A stretch of 64,000 bases of DNA from Gammaproteobacteria bacterium (lineage in GTDB: Bacteria > Pseudomonadota > Gammaproteobacteria > Steroidobacterales > Foliamicaceae), in NCBI GenBank assembly GCA_011523505.1, contig WTGP01000018.1, positions 59,777-123,776 of the forward strand, in the 5' to 3' direction. Below are positions 55,522 to 64,000 of the stretch, piece after piece. The notes under the pieces were generated by a model. That model was given only the letters and a program-made list of their open reading frames with translations, was not told where the DNA came from and ran no database searches. The position numbers and the translations under genes were made by a program. Position 1 is the first letter of the stretch. Each line of letters opens with the position of its first letter.

Positions 55522-56006
55522 TTGGAGGTGGTGCGGGTTTGTCGGATGAGGTACAGGAGCACCAGCGATACGCCCACGGTGATCGCCGAATCGGCGACGT
55601 TGAAGGCCGGGAAGCGCCAGCCGCCGTAGTGCAACGAGATGAAGTCCAGGACGTAGCCGCGCGCAACGCGGTCGATCAGATTGCCCACCGCTCCGCCGGT
55701 CATCAGCGCCAGCCCCAGTCCCCAGAGCGCATCTCCGTCCTTTGAGGCGCCGCGCATCATCGATCCCAGGAACGCCACCAGCACCAGTCCAAGCACCAGG
55801 AACAGCCAGTTCTGCCAACCCGACGCGCCGGACAACAGGCCGAAGGCGGCGCCGGTGTTGTGCCAGCGCACGAGGTCGAAGAACGGCATCACCACGATGC
55901 GCTGCAACTCGTCCAGGCGCGCGGCGACGATCCACTTCACGATCTGGTCCAAGACCGCCACGCCGGCGGACACCGAAAGCAACACACTGAAACGCGGCGC
56001 CTTCAT
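55518..56006 (-). CDS. lspA: Lipoprotein signal peptidase
   Basis: The protein has 162 residues from ATG 56006 with four transmembrane helices. The catalytic Asp residues are in [10 protein letters not shown] and FNVADSAIT. It cleaves the signal peptide of diacylated prolipoproteins. It overlaps ileS by 4 nt (ATGA) and is the last gene of the murJ-ribF-ileS-lspA operon. Confidence 0.96.
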   Translation of the reverse strand: MKAPRFSVLLSVSAGVAVLDQIVKWIVAARLDELQRIVVMPFFDLVRWHNTGAAFGLLSGASGWQNWLFLVLGLVLVAFLGSMMRGASKDGDALWGLGLALMTGGAVGNLIDRVARGYVLDFISLHYGGWRFPAFNVADSAITVGVSLVLLYLIRQTRTTSN

Positions 56007-58777
56007 GCCCAGACCCGCGCCTCGCCCTCGCCTTCGACGTTCACGACGCAACGTTCGCACAGACCCGCATGCTCTTCGCCGTCCGGGCGCACCGGCACGC
56101 GGTGCCAGCATCGTTCGCATTTCGGGTGCGCGCTCGCCCGGCAAACGGGCGCCTGACCCGCTTCGCCAGGCTCAAGCTCAACCGCCGCCGAAATAAAGAC
56201 GAAGCGCAACTCGTCGCCCAGCTGCTTCAACGTGTTCAGCGTGGCCTCATCGGCGGGCACGACAAGCTCAGCCTCCAGCGACGAGCCCACTTCGCCGGCC
56301 TTGCGCGATTCCTCCATCACGCCGAGTACCTGCGTGCGCGCTTCGCGCAGCGTGTCCCAGTCGGCCCGGCATTCGGGCAGGTCCGGCAGTTCGTGCGGCG
56401 CGCACATGAATACCGATTCGGGGCGGTCGCCGGGAAATTCCTTCCAGAACTCCTCGATGGTGAAGCTGAGCACCGGGGCCAGCCAGCGCGCCAGGCATTC
56501 GCCGATATGCCAGAGCGTGGTCTGCGCCGAGCGCCTGCCGTGGCTGTCCGCCGGCATCGTGTAGAGGCGGTCCTTGATCACGTCCAGGTAGAAATTGCCC
56601 ATATCGACGACACAGAAGTTGTGTACCTGCTGGAATATCGGGTGGAACTCGTAGTTGCGATAGTGCTTCCAGACCGCATCGTCGAGTTCGCGGGCCCGCC
56701 GCAATGCCCAGAGATCCAGGTCCACGGCGTCTTCGGGCGCCACCGCATGCCGTTCGGGGTCGAAATCGCTGAGGTTGCCGAGCAGGAACCGGGCCGTGTT
56801 TCGCAGACGGCGATAAGCGTCGGATACGCGCGTGAGGATGTCCGGAGAGATGCTCATTTCGCGCCGGTAGTCGGTGGTCATGACCCACAGCCTGAGCACG
56901 TCCGCGCCCAGCTTGTCGACCACGTCGCGAGGGTCCACGACGTTGCCGAGCGACTTCGACTGCTTGCGCCCCTGCTCGTCCACCGCGAAACCGTGCGTCA
57001 ACACCGCGCGGTACGGTGCGCGGCCGTCGATGGCCACCGAGGTGAGCAGGGACGACTGGAACCAGCCGCGGTGCTGGTCGGAGCCTTCCACGTAAAGGTC
57101 GGCGGGGTAGTCGATCTCCGGGTGCTCGGCGCCCACGCAGCGATGCACGAGGCCGGAGTCCATCCACACGTCCATCACGTCCGTCACCTTGCGGTAGCGC
57201 TGCGCCTCGTCTCCAAGCAGTTCGGCCGGGTCCAGCGCAAACCAAGCCTCGATGCCCTTCTCGTCCATCCGTTCGGCGATTTCCGCCATCAGCCGCGCCG
57301 ACTCCGGGTGCGGCTCGCCGCTTTCCCTGTCCACCAGCAGCGGCAGCGGCACGCCCCAGGCGCGGCTGCGCGAAATGCACCAGTCCGGGCGCGTCTCGAC
57401 CATTCCCGCGATGCGCTGTTCGGCCCAGCCGGGATACCAGTCCACCGCCCCGATGGCCCCGGCGGCCTGCTCGCGCAGACCCTCGCGGTCCAGCCCCACG
57501 AACCACTGCGGGGTCGAAGTGAACAGGAGCGGCCGATGGTGCCGCCAGCAGTGCGGATAGCTGTGCCGGTAGCTCTCCCGGCAAAGCAGCATGCCGCGCT
57601 CCGCCAGCAGGTCGGGAATCCGCTTGTCGGCCTCCTCGACGTGCAGCCCGCCCACCAGGCCGGTGTCTTTCCGGAAGTGGCCGTCGATACCCAGCGGATT
57701 GTCTGCCGGCAGTCCCGCCTTGCGGCCGGTCGCAAAGTCGTCCAGCCCGTGCGCAGGCGCGGTGTGCACGGCGCCGGTGCCGGCCTCCAGCGTGACGTAA
57801 TCGGCGATCAGCACGGGCGCCAGGCGATCGTAAAAGGGATGACGCAGGTTTACGCCGGCGAGTTGCGCGCCTGTCAGCGACGCCAGTTCGCGCGCGCCCG
57901 TCGCGCCGTAACGCTCCAGGGCGTCGTCGGCGAGACCGCGCGCCAGCACCAGGCGCTCGGTCCGCCCGTCTATTTCCGCCTCCATGAGCACGTAGTCGAA
58001 CGTGTCGCTGAGCACCACCGCGCGATTGGCCGGCAGGGTCCATGGCGTGGTGGTCCAGATCGGGACGTAAAGCGGCGCGTCGCTTGCTTCCACGCCGGGG
58101 ACGCGGGACAGGAAATCGGCGGGATCGTCGGCGAGGAAGCGCACGTCGACGGCAATCGAGATCTTGTCTTCGTATTCGACTTCCGCTTCCGCCAGGGCGG
58201 ACCCGCAGTCCAGGCACCAGTGGACCGGCTTCTGGCCGCGATAGACGTGCCCGCGGGCAAAGATCTCGGCGAACGCCCGGATCTGGTTGGCCTCGTAGCG
58301 GGCCGCCATGGTCAGGTACGGCCGCTCCCACTCGCCCAGCACGCCGAGCCGCCGGAAGTCCTCGCGCTGGCCTTCGACCTGGCTGGCCGCATAGCGTCGG
58401 CAGGCTTCGCGGAAGGCCGCGCCGTCCAGCGCGGCGGCCTCGTGCCCCAGTTCGCGCTCGACGCGCACTTCGATCGGCAGGCCGTGGCAATCCCACCCCG
58501 GAACGTAGGGCGCGTCGTAGCCGTCGAGGATCTTCGACTTCACGATGAGGTCCTTGAGCACCTTGTTGTAGGCGTGGCCGATGTGGATCGAACCGTTGGC
58601 GTACGGCGGTCCGTCGAGCAGCGTGAACTTCTCGCGCCCGGCCATGTGCTCGCGGATGCGCCCGTAGCGCCCGCTGCTCTCCCACTCGCGCAGCATTTCC
58701 GGCTCGCGGCGCGCCAGGTTGGCGCGCATCGGAAAAGCCGTACGCGGCAGGTTCAGGGTGTCGCGGTAGTCGGGCAT
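56003..58777 (-). CDS. ileS: Isoleucyl-tRNA synthetase
   Basis: The product has 924 residues, a class I synthetase with HIGH in [11 protein letters not shown] and KMSKS as KQSKS in [10 protein letters not shown] (Gln for Met). The editing domain is present (about 190-410), as are the anticodon-binding domain and a C-terminal zinc site CERCWHRV...CERCVVNV. It follows ribF by 41 bp. Confidence 0.97.
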   Translation of the reverse strand: MPDYRDTLNLPRTAFPMRANLARREPEMLREWESSGRYGRIREHMAGREKFTLLDGPPYANGSIHIGHAYNKVLKDLIVKSKILDGYDAPYVPGWDCHGLPIEVRVERELGHEAAALDGAAFREACRRYAASQVEGQREDFRRLGVLGEWERPYLTMAARYEANQIRAFAEIFARGHVYRGQKPVHWCLDCGSALAEAEVEYEDKISIAVDVRFLADDPADFLSRVPGVEASDAPLYVPIWTTTPWTLPANRAVVLSDTFDYVLMEAEIDGRTERLVLARGLADDALERYGATGARELASLTGAQLAGVNLRHPFYDRLAPVLIADYVTLEAGTGAVHTAPAHGLDDFATGRKAGLPADNPLGIDGHFRKDTGLVGGLHVEEADKRIPDLLAERGMLLCRESYRHSYPHCWRHHRPLLFTSTPQWFVGLDREGLREQAAGAIGAVDWYPGWAEQRIAGMVETRPDWCISRSRAWGVPLPLLVDRESGEPHPESARLMAEIAERMDEKGIEAWFALDPAELLGDEAQRYRKVTDVMDVWMDSGLVHRCVGAEHPEIDYPADLYVEGSDQHRGWFQSSLLTSVAIDGRAPYRAVLTHGFAVDEQGRKQSKSLGNVVDPRDVVDKLGADVLRLWVMTTDYRREMSISPDILTRVSDAYRRLRNTARFLLGNLSDFDPERHAVAPEDAVDLDLWALRRARELDDAVWKHYRNYEFHPIFQQVHNFCVVDMGNFYLDVIKDRLYTMPADSHGRRSAQTTLWHIGECLARWLAPVLSFTIEEFWKEFPGDRPESVFMCAPHELPDLPECRADWDTLREARTQVLGVMEESRKAGEVGSSLEAELVVPADEATLNTLKQLGDELRFVFISAAVELEPGEAGQAPVCRASAHPKCERCWHRVPVRPDGEEHAGLCERCVVNVEGEGEARVWA

Positions 58778-58818
58778 GTCGGTGCGAAGTGTGCCTGAAG
58801 CGGAAGTGTGTCGAACGA

Positions 58819-59754
58819 CTAAGCCGCGCGCAAGAGTTCGCGGGCCTGGACGGCGTCGCGATCCATCTGCACGCGTAGTTCCTCGAGGTTACTGAAGTGC
58901 ACTTCGTCGCGCAGCTTCGCAACCGGCTCGATGTCCAGGAATCGTCCGTACAGATCGCCGCTGAAATCGAAGATGTGCGCCTCCAGGATCTTCTCCGTGC
59001 CGCCCACCGTGGGCCGGTAGCCGATGCTGGCCACGCCCGCAAGCGGCTCGTCCTCCACCCCATGCACGCGCACGGCGAAGATGCCGTCAATGGGACTGAC
59101 GCGGCCTTTCAGGGCAATGTTGGCCGTGGGATAGCCCAGCTTTGCGGCGCCGATCTTCAAGCCGTGAATGACGCGCCCGCCCATGCAGTAGCGACGGCCC
59201 AGGAGCCTCGCGGCCTGCGCCAGGTCCGAAGCCGCCAGCGCCCGCCGAACGCCGGTGCTCGATACGCGCTCGCCGTCGACGCTCACGGGCGGGGCCTGCT
59301 CCACGCTGAAGCCGAGACTCCTTCCCCCCGCCGCGAGTTCGTCCATGCCGCCGCTGCGCCTGTAGCCGAAACGGAAGTCCGGGCCCTGGATCACGTGCCG
59401 TGCCTTGAGCAGTCCGGCCAGCAGCTTGCGCATGAAATCGTCGGGCGAAAGCGTGCGGATCGCGTCGTTGAACGGCGGGCAGTAGAAGGCGTCGACGCCG
59501 GCGGCGTTGAGCGCGGCGCATTTCTCGCGCAGCGTCATCAGTCGGGGCGGCGGCGTTCCGCGCGCCATGAATTCCTTCGGAGACGGCTCGAAACTGAACA
59601 CGACCGACGCCAGCTTGCGTTCGCGGGCAGCCGTGAGGACCCGGTTCAGGACCTCCTGGTGACCGACGTGCATGCCGTCGAAACCGCCGATGGTAACGGC
59701 GCATCCGCGGTCGATGGAGGCCGGCAAGCGGGAAATTCGGCGTAGGAGAAGCAT
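58819..59754 (-). CDS. ribF: Bifunctional riboflavin kinase/FAD synthetase
   Basis: The protein has 311 residues from ATG 59754, matching RibF length; the open frame continues upstream into murJ. The N-terminal FMN adenylyltransferase has [13 protein letters not shown] and the STGVRRALA segment. The C-terminal riboflavin kinase has [12 protein letters not shown] and GIFAVRVHG. It produces FMN and FAD. It starts 11 nt after murJ. Confidence 0.95.
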   Translation of the reverse strand: MLLLRRISRLPASIDRGCAVTIGGFDGMHVGHQEVLNRVLTAARERKLASVVFSFEPSPKEFMARGTPPPRLMTLREKCAALNAAGVDAFYCPPFNDAIRTLSPDDFMRKLLAGLLKARHVIQGPDFRFGYRRSGGMDELAAGGRSLGFSVEQAPPVSVDGERVSSTGVRRALAASDLAQAARLLGRRYCMGGRVIHGLKIGAAKLGYPTANIALKGRVSPIDGIFAVRVHGVEDEPLAGVASIGYRPTVGGTEKILEAHIFDFSGDLYGRFLDIEPVAKLRDEVHFSNLEELRVQMDRDAVQARELLRAA

Positions 59755-59765
59755 CGCTTGCGAGT

Positions 59766-61334
59766 CTATCCGGTGTCGCGCCAGCGGTGGCCGGTCAGGA
59801 ACAGGCAGAGGAAATAGGCCGCCGCGGCGCCGCCCACGCATGCCAGTATCCACAGCACCCGGACGATTCGCGAAACCTCCGGCCAGAGCGCCGGCGCCGG
59901 CGCGAATTCGATCAGCAGCATCGACAGCAGGCCCACCGCGACCGCGATCCTGAGCAGCGGCTTGAACATCGCGCCCCGCTTGCCCTCGGGATCCTGGCGC
60001 CTGAACAGCAGCCACAGGACCGCCGCATTGATCGTCGCGCCAAGCGCCGTGCCGCCCGCCAGCACCGCGTGGGGCGCGTGCAGATCCTGCGCCACCCAGT
60101 ACCAGAGCAACGGCAGCGTCACCGCGAACTTGCAGGCCAGCGCCGCCACCGCCACCTTGACCGGCGTCTTCATGTCCTGGCGGGCGAAGAACGAAGGCAC
60201 CAGCGTCTTGATCCCGATCAGTCCGGGCAGTCCCAGGGCGTAGGCCTGGAGGCTCACGGCCGCCATTTCGACATCCTGGAGACTGAACTTTCCGCCGAGG
60301 AACAGGGTCGCCATGATCGGCTCCGCGATGATGAACAGCCCCGCGGCGCAGGGCAGCGAAATGGCCAGGCCCGAACGGATCGCCCAGCCCGTGGACGCCA
60401 GGTACTCGTCCCGCTCTCCGGCGGCGTGCAGGCGCGACAGCCTGGGCAGCGCCACCGTGGCCAGGGCCACGCCGAACACGCCCAGCGGAAACTCCATCAG
60501 TCGCTGGGAGAAGTTGAGCCAGCTGATGCTCCCGGATACGAGAAAGCTGGCCAGGATCGTGTCCAGAACCACACCCACCTGGGCCGCCGACGAACCGACG
60601 ATGACCGGCACCATCAAGACAAGGATCCGCCGCACTTTCGAGTCGCGCCAGCCCCATTGCGGCCGGAACGGGCCGCAGGTGGAGCGGGCGAAAAACAGCA
60701 GGAACACCATTTGCGCCAGTCCCGCGACGAACACGCCCCAGCCGAGTACCGCGCCCTGCGGCTCCGATTGCATTGCGTAAAGGGCGGCCGCCGCAATCAG
60801 GCAGATGTTCATCAGGACGGGGGTGAAGGCCGCCGCGGCAAACTTGCGGTGGGCGTTCAGTACCGCGGCCAGCATGGCCGTGATCGAGATGAAGAACAGG
60901 TACGCAAACGTGCGGCGCAGCATCGTGACCGCCAGTTCGTAGGACTCGCCGCCTTCCAGTGCGAACCCGGGGGCGCACAACCAAACGAAGAGCGGCGCGA
61001 ATATCACCCCGAGGAGCGACACCACGGCCACGACCGCGCCCAGGGTGCCCATGACCCGGCCCAGCAGGTCCGCGAGTTCTTCCCTGTTGTCTCCCGCCTC
61101 CATGCGCTCCGAGTAAACCGGCACGAAGCTCTGCGACAGCGCCCCCTCGGCGAAGAAATGCCGGAACAGGCTCGGAATCCGGAAGGCGACGATGAACGCG
61201 TCCATGACCACGCCGGCGCCGATAAACCACGCGAACGCGATCTCGCGCGCCAGGCCCAGCACGCGGGACACCGTCGTCAGCCCCGCCACCAGCGACCAGG
61301 ACCCAAGGAGTCCTTTCTTCTTGATGTCGTCCAT
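59766..61334 (-). CDS. murJ: Lipid II flippase MurJ
   Basis: The protein has 522 residues with 14 predicted helices. The N-terminal TTVSRVLGLAREI and SLFRHFFAEGALSQSFVPVYSE, then the later SFFARQDMKTPVKVA, are MurJ/MviN signatures. It moves lipid II across the inner membrane for peptidoglycan synthesis. It is the first gene of the murJ-ribF-ileS-lspA operon. Confidence 0.96.
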   Translation of the reverse strand: MDDIKKKGLLGSWSLVAGLTTVSRVLGLAREIAFAWFIGAGVVMDAFIVAFRIPSLFRHFFAEGALSQSFVPVYSERMEAGDNREELADLLGRVMGTLGAVVAVVSLLGVIFAPLFVWLCAPGFALEGGESYELAVTMLRRTFAYLFFISITAMLAAVLNAHRKFAAAAFTPVLMNICLIAAAALYAMQSEPQGAVLGWGVFVAGLAQMVFLLFFARSTCGPFRPQWGWRDSKVRRILVLMVPVIVGSSAAQVGVVLDTILASFLVSGSISWLNFSQRLMEFPLGVFGVALATVALPRLSRLHAAGERDEYLASTGWAIRSGLAISLPCAAGLFIIAEPIMATLFLGGKFSLQDVEMAAVSLQAYALGLPGLIGIKTLVPSFFARQDMKTPVKVAVAALACKFAVTLPLLWYWVAQDLHAPHAVLAGGTALGATINAAVLWLLFRRQDPEGKRGAMFKPLLRIAVAVGLLSMLLIEFAPAPALWPEVSRIVRVLWILACVGGAAAAYFLCLFLTGHRWRDTG

Positions 61335-61400
61335 CCCAGCGGGCAGTTTAACGGCGGGCGCTATGCGCGTGAGGGCTGCCCTGGCCGGCAGTTAGGGCAC

Positions 61401-62282
61401 TCAGCCGCGCTCCTTGTTCAGCATCTCGACGAATTCGCGGTCGACCTCGGCGACGCCGCGCTCCTTGGCCTGCTTGATGATTCCCTTTAGCGCCGTCTTG
61501 ATGAAGGGCTTGGGTATGCCGGTCAGTTGCTTGCAGGCTTCGCGCGTGAACCTGACTTCCGGGTCGATGCGGTTGGCTTCGTAGAGCACCGATTCCTCCC
61601 TGGCGCCCTTGTCGGTGGGCGTCGGGAACCAGAAGGCGTTCTTTCTTTCGGCGAACCAGAACTTCTCGCCGTCCCGGAACCCGAACGTGATGGGCATGTT
61701 CGGCATGCGCCGGGTGCCGTTCTCGATGTTCTTCGCCCAGGTTTCCTTCAACAGGATGTTCTCAAGCCTCAGCACCAGGTATTCGGGCGTCCTGCCGTCG
61801 TCCTTGATCCGGAACGACTCGTCCCAGTGCGCTTCGTACACCTGAAACGCTTCCTTGATGATCAGCGGGCAACCGTCCGCCGTTCCGCGTCCGGGCGTGG
61901 GGCTTTCGATCAGCGTAAACGGGCTGTCCGCCATCTTTTCCCCGGTGGTCTGTCCCGGATAGCCCAAACCGACGATCTTCTTCAACTGCTTGCGGTTGAA
62001 CTCGATGAAGTGCACCGCGCACTTTGGATTGCGATGCAGGTTCGTCTCGGTGTTCGATCCCTTGCGGCTGCAGACCAGGAATGAACGCTCCCTGATGACC
62101 TCGAACGGAAGAGTGAGCTGATACGGACCGATATTGGTCGATCCATCTTCGCTGACGGTCGTGATCAACGAAAAGGACGACGGCCAGTACGAACTGGCCT
62201 GGTACCAGTTGTCGCGCATGGGGCTGTCGACGAACTTCTCGTCGATCGTCTTCGGGCCGAATACGCGGTCCAGCAAACCCAT
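61401..62282 (-). CDS. Flavin-reductase-like protein with C-terminal PCP_red-like domain
   Basis: The protein has 293 residues. About 20-180 form a flavin-reductase-like (FMN-binding split-barrel) domain, with SYWPSSFSLITTVSEDGSTN opening it and CAVHFIEFNRKQLK further on. The last 50 residues (about 243-293) are helical and read FTREACKQLTGIPKPFIKTA then KERGVAEVDREFVEML, a pattern like the PCP_red domain of light-independent protochlorophyllide reductase subunit B. The neighbouring divergent gene has the same plan. Function unknown; FMN or a related ligand is expected. Confidence 0.75.
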   Translation of the reverse strand: MGLLDRVFGPKTIDEKFVDSPMRDNWYQASSYWPSSFSLITTVSEDGSTNIGPYQLTLPFEVIRERSFLVCSRKGSNTETNLHRNPKCAVHFIEFNRKQLKKIVGLGYPGQTTGEKMADSPFTLIESPTPGRGTADGCPLIIKEAFQVYEAHWDESFRIKDDGRTPEYLVLRLENILLKETWAKNIENGTRRMPNMPITFGFRDGEKFWFAERKNAFWFPTPTDKGAREESVLYEANRIDPEVRFTREACKQLTGIPKPFIKTALKGIIKQAKERGVAEVDREFVEMLNKERG

Positions 62283-62408
62283 GGAATATGCCCGCCTGTC
62301 GGATTCGATGTCGCGCCGGTCGGCCGCCCTGCCGATGCGACGCGGCGCGAGTCTAGCAGATCGAAAAATTACCCGCCGGATCAGGCATGGCGGCTATACT
62401 TCCGCGAC

Positions 62409-63299
62409 ATGGACGCACAAGCAAAGAAACTGCCCGAGAAGGAGGAAGTGCGGATCCGGCCGTTCTGGTATTCGGATTACTGGATCTTCCCCAAGCTCAT
62501 CACCATCGTCACCACGCTGGACAAGCATGGCCGCGTGAACGCCGGCGCCTTTTCGCACATCATGCAGTACGACGTGATGCACAAGAAACCGCGCATACTG
62601 CTGGGCGGCCGCAACACCGCCCACACCTTCATCAACATGAGGGACACCGGCGAGTTCGTCATCAACTGCCCGAAGTACGACACGCTGGAAGACATGATGG
62701 AGACCGGCCGTTTCTATCCCGATGGCGCCAACGAACTGGATTACACCGGCTACACGATGATCCCGTCGCGCAAGGTGAAACCGCCGAGCATCGCCGAGTG
62801 CCCGCAGATCATGGAATGCACGGTCGACAAGTTCTACGAACTCGACCGCACCCAGGCCCACGTGATCGGCAATATCGAAGCCATCGTGATGGACAAGGGC
62901 CTGGCCGCCCTGCCCCGCGCCGAGCGCCTGCCGGCCATGAACCTGCCGGTGGGGCTGGGCGACGAGAAACGCAAGGACTACTTCCATACCTCCACGCGCG
63001 ACGTGGTCATGCACGTACTGGGCGATCCGCCGGACGTGTACGTGCCGCCCGTGGAGACGGAAGAAGCGGAGGAAACCGCGGAAGCGGACGCGATGGAGTG
63101 GGACGCCCAGGCGCTGGAAATGCTCGACGGGGTACCCAAGGCCCTGCAGAAGATGGTCAGGGGCCAGGTCGAAGGCGCCCTGCTCGACCGGGGCGAGAAA
63201 GCCGTGACCGGCGCGCTGTTCAAGGGACTGGCCCGCGAATTCGGCCTCAGCGAGGAACTGCTGGACAGATATCGCACCGATGCGGACACGACGGCTTAG
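62409..63299 (+). CDS. Flavin-reductase-like protein with C-terminal PCP_red-like domain (paralog)
   Basis: The protein has 296 residues. The FMN-binding split-barrel domain (about 18-190) includes YWIFPKLITIVTTLDKHGRVN and GEFVINCPKYDTLEDM. An acidic linker (about 215-228, TEEAEETAEADAME) leads to a helical tail reading WDAQALEMLDGVPKALQKMV then RGEKAVTGALFKGL, similar to a PCP_red domain. Its start is 126 bp from the divergent paralog. The stop overlaps the downstream dehydrogenase gene by 20 nt, so the two are probably coupled. Confidence 0.75.
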   Translation: MDAQAKKLPEKEEVRIRPFWYSDYWIFPKLITIVTTLDKHGRVNAGAFSHIMQYDVMHKKPRILLGGRNTAHTFINMRDTGEFVINCPKYDTLEDMMETGRFYPDGANELDYTGYTMIPSRKVKPPSIAECPQIMECTVDKFYELDRTQAHVIGNIEAIVMDKGLAALPRAERLPAMNLPVGLGDEKRKDYFHTSTRDVVMHVLGDPPDVYVPPVETEEAEETAEADAMEWDAQALEMLDGVPKALQKMVRGQVEGALLDRGEKAVTGALFKGLAREFGLSEELLDRYRTDADTTA

Positions 63300-64000
63300 G
63301 TTCGACGAAAACGGCGAACCGGCCGACGTGGTGCGGCTGGAGGAGGTTGAACTCGGCGATCCGGGACCGGGCGAGGTCGTCGCCAGACTGGAAGCCAGCG
63401 CGATGCACATCGCCGACATCAAGCTGGTGCAGGGCATCGACGCGCTTCGCCGTCCCCTGCCCGTCACGCCGGGCTTCGAGGGCGTGGGAGAAGTTGTCGA
63501 GACCGGCGCCGATTCGGGCTACGAGGTCGGCGACCGCGTGTTTCTTCCGCTGGGCTGCGGCACGTTTTCCGAGTACGTGCGGGTCCACCGGAACGACATG
63601 GGCATGCGGCGCGCGCCGGCCGGCGATGCGGAACAGCTCGTGCTTTCGAACATCAACGGCGCAACCGCCTGGACCCTGCTGCAGGACTTCGTGGATCTCG
63701 AGCAGGGCGAGTGGGTGCTGCAGGACGCGGCCAATTCCAACGTCGGGCGGTATCTGATCGTCCTGGCGGCCAGGTGGGGCTATCGAACGGTCAATCTCGT
63801 GCGCCGGGAAGAAGTCGTTCAGGAACTCAAGGACCTGGGCGCCGATGCCGTGGTCCTCGACGGACCGGACCTGGCGGGGCGCATACGCGAAGCGACCGGC
63901 GGGGCCGATATTCGCCTCGGAATCGACGCCATCGCCGGCGACGGCGTGATGCGCATGGCCGATTGGTTGGCCGACGGTGGGCTGATCGTGAATTACGGCA
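63280..64000 (+). CDS. Medium-chain dehydrogenase/reductase, quinone or enoyl reductase type (C-terminus cut by window edge)
   Basis: 240 codons are present before the edge. The GroES-like N-terminal half reads RLEASAMHIADIKLVQG and PVTPGFEGVGEVVETGADS. The Rossmann half begins around QDAANSNVGRYLIVLAARWG. Catalytic zinc ligands of alcohol dehydrogenases are absent, so it resembles the MECR (2-enoyl thioester reductase) and quinone oxidoreductase branch. It is coupled to the upstream flavin-reductase-like gene by a 20-nt overlap. Confidence 0.85.
   Translation, partial: MRTRRLRFDENGEPADVVRLEEVELGDPGPGEVVARLEASAMHIADIKLVQGIDALRRPLPVTPGFEGVGEVVETGADSGYEVGDRVFLPLGCGTFSEYVRVHRNDMGMRRAPAGDAEQLVLSNINGATAWTLLQDFVDLEQGEWVLQDAANSNVGRYLIVLAARWGYRTVNLVRREEVVQELKDLGADAVVLDGPDLAGRIREATGGADIRLGIDAIAGDGVMRMADWLADGGLIVNYG

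Noticed and set aside
56069-58798. Plus-strand 909-codon frame opposite ileS
   Set aside because: Antisense shadow without motifs; ileS is certain.

Overview
The window reads as one contiguous stretch of a GC-rich gammaproteobacterial chromosome (roughly mid-60s percent GC by eye). The evidence is gene order: trxB divergent from ftsK-lolA-serS, murJ-ribF-ileS-lspA beside a type IV minor-pilin operon, an aceE-aceF-lpd pyruvate dehydrogenase operon, and rnt beside grxD. Aerobic respiration is indicated by an aa3-type cytochrome c oxidase operon and three separate diheme c-type cytochromes. I cannot name the genus. No prophage, insertion sequence, CRISPR array or rRNA was seen.

Layout. 1-8.2 kb is accessory: a truncated exported protein with near-identical fibronectin III repeats, a divergent LuxR-type regulator, a lower-GC gene resembling Abi-alpha-like proteins, a PLP-dependent decarboxylase and Ada. 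8.2-14.6 kb is core: tRNA-Ser, serS, lolA, ftsK, trxB and a FemAB/GNAT-like gene. 14.6-21.2 kb holds two diheme cytochromes, an ornithine cyclodeaminase-family enzyme, a serine/threonine dehydratase-like enzyme and an S9 peptidase. 21.2-27.1 kb is the cytochrome oxidase operon (DUF2244, coxB, ctaD, a 35-residue membrane peptide, cox11, coxC, diheme cytochrome) ending in nth, which seems to start at CTG. 27.1-31.7 kb has a DUF692 (MNIO)/DUF2063 pair, an orphan membrane protein, a DoxX protein and a DUF6249/ECF sigma/probable anti-sigma module. 31.7-40.9 kb carries pyruvate dehydrogenase, RNase T, monothiol glutaredoxin, a DEAD-box helicase with an N-terminal zinc ribbon, and two small membrane proteins.

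40.9-52.6 kb holds a stomatin/NfeD pair and nadC, then a catabolic-looking group: PaaI-like thioesterase, UbiD-family decarboxylase, acyl-CoA synthetase, MFS transporter with a His-rich tail, a lipoprotein fusing thioredoxin to ankyrin repeats, nitronate monooxygenase, SDR, SnoaL-like protein and UbiX, the enzyme that makes the prenyl-FMN cofactor UbiD needs. It ends at a tRNA-Thr. 52.7-55.5 kb is a five-gene minor-pilin operon (fimT, pilV, pilW, pilX, pilE) without pilY1. 55.5-61.3 kb is lspA, ileS, ribF and murJ. The right end has two divergent flavin-reductase-like proteins, each with a C-terminal helical segment resembling a PCP_red domain, and a truncated medium-chain dehydrogenase.

Small-scale structure is notable. 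Many operon genes overlap by about 4-20 nt. Several convergent gene pairs share overlapping stop codons or have both stops inside one hairpin. A 34-bp hairpin-forming intergenic repeat occurs three times. No single stretch is clearly a new defence or biosynthetic system. The best candidates for something undescribed are the DUF692/DUF2063 locus without a visible precursor peptide, the flavin-reductase/PCP_red-like pair, and the thioredoxin-ankyrin lipoprotein.
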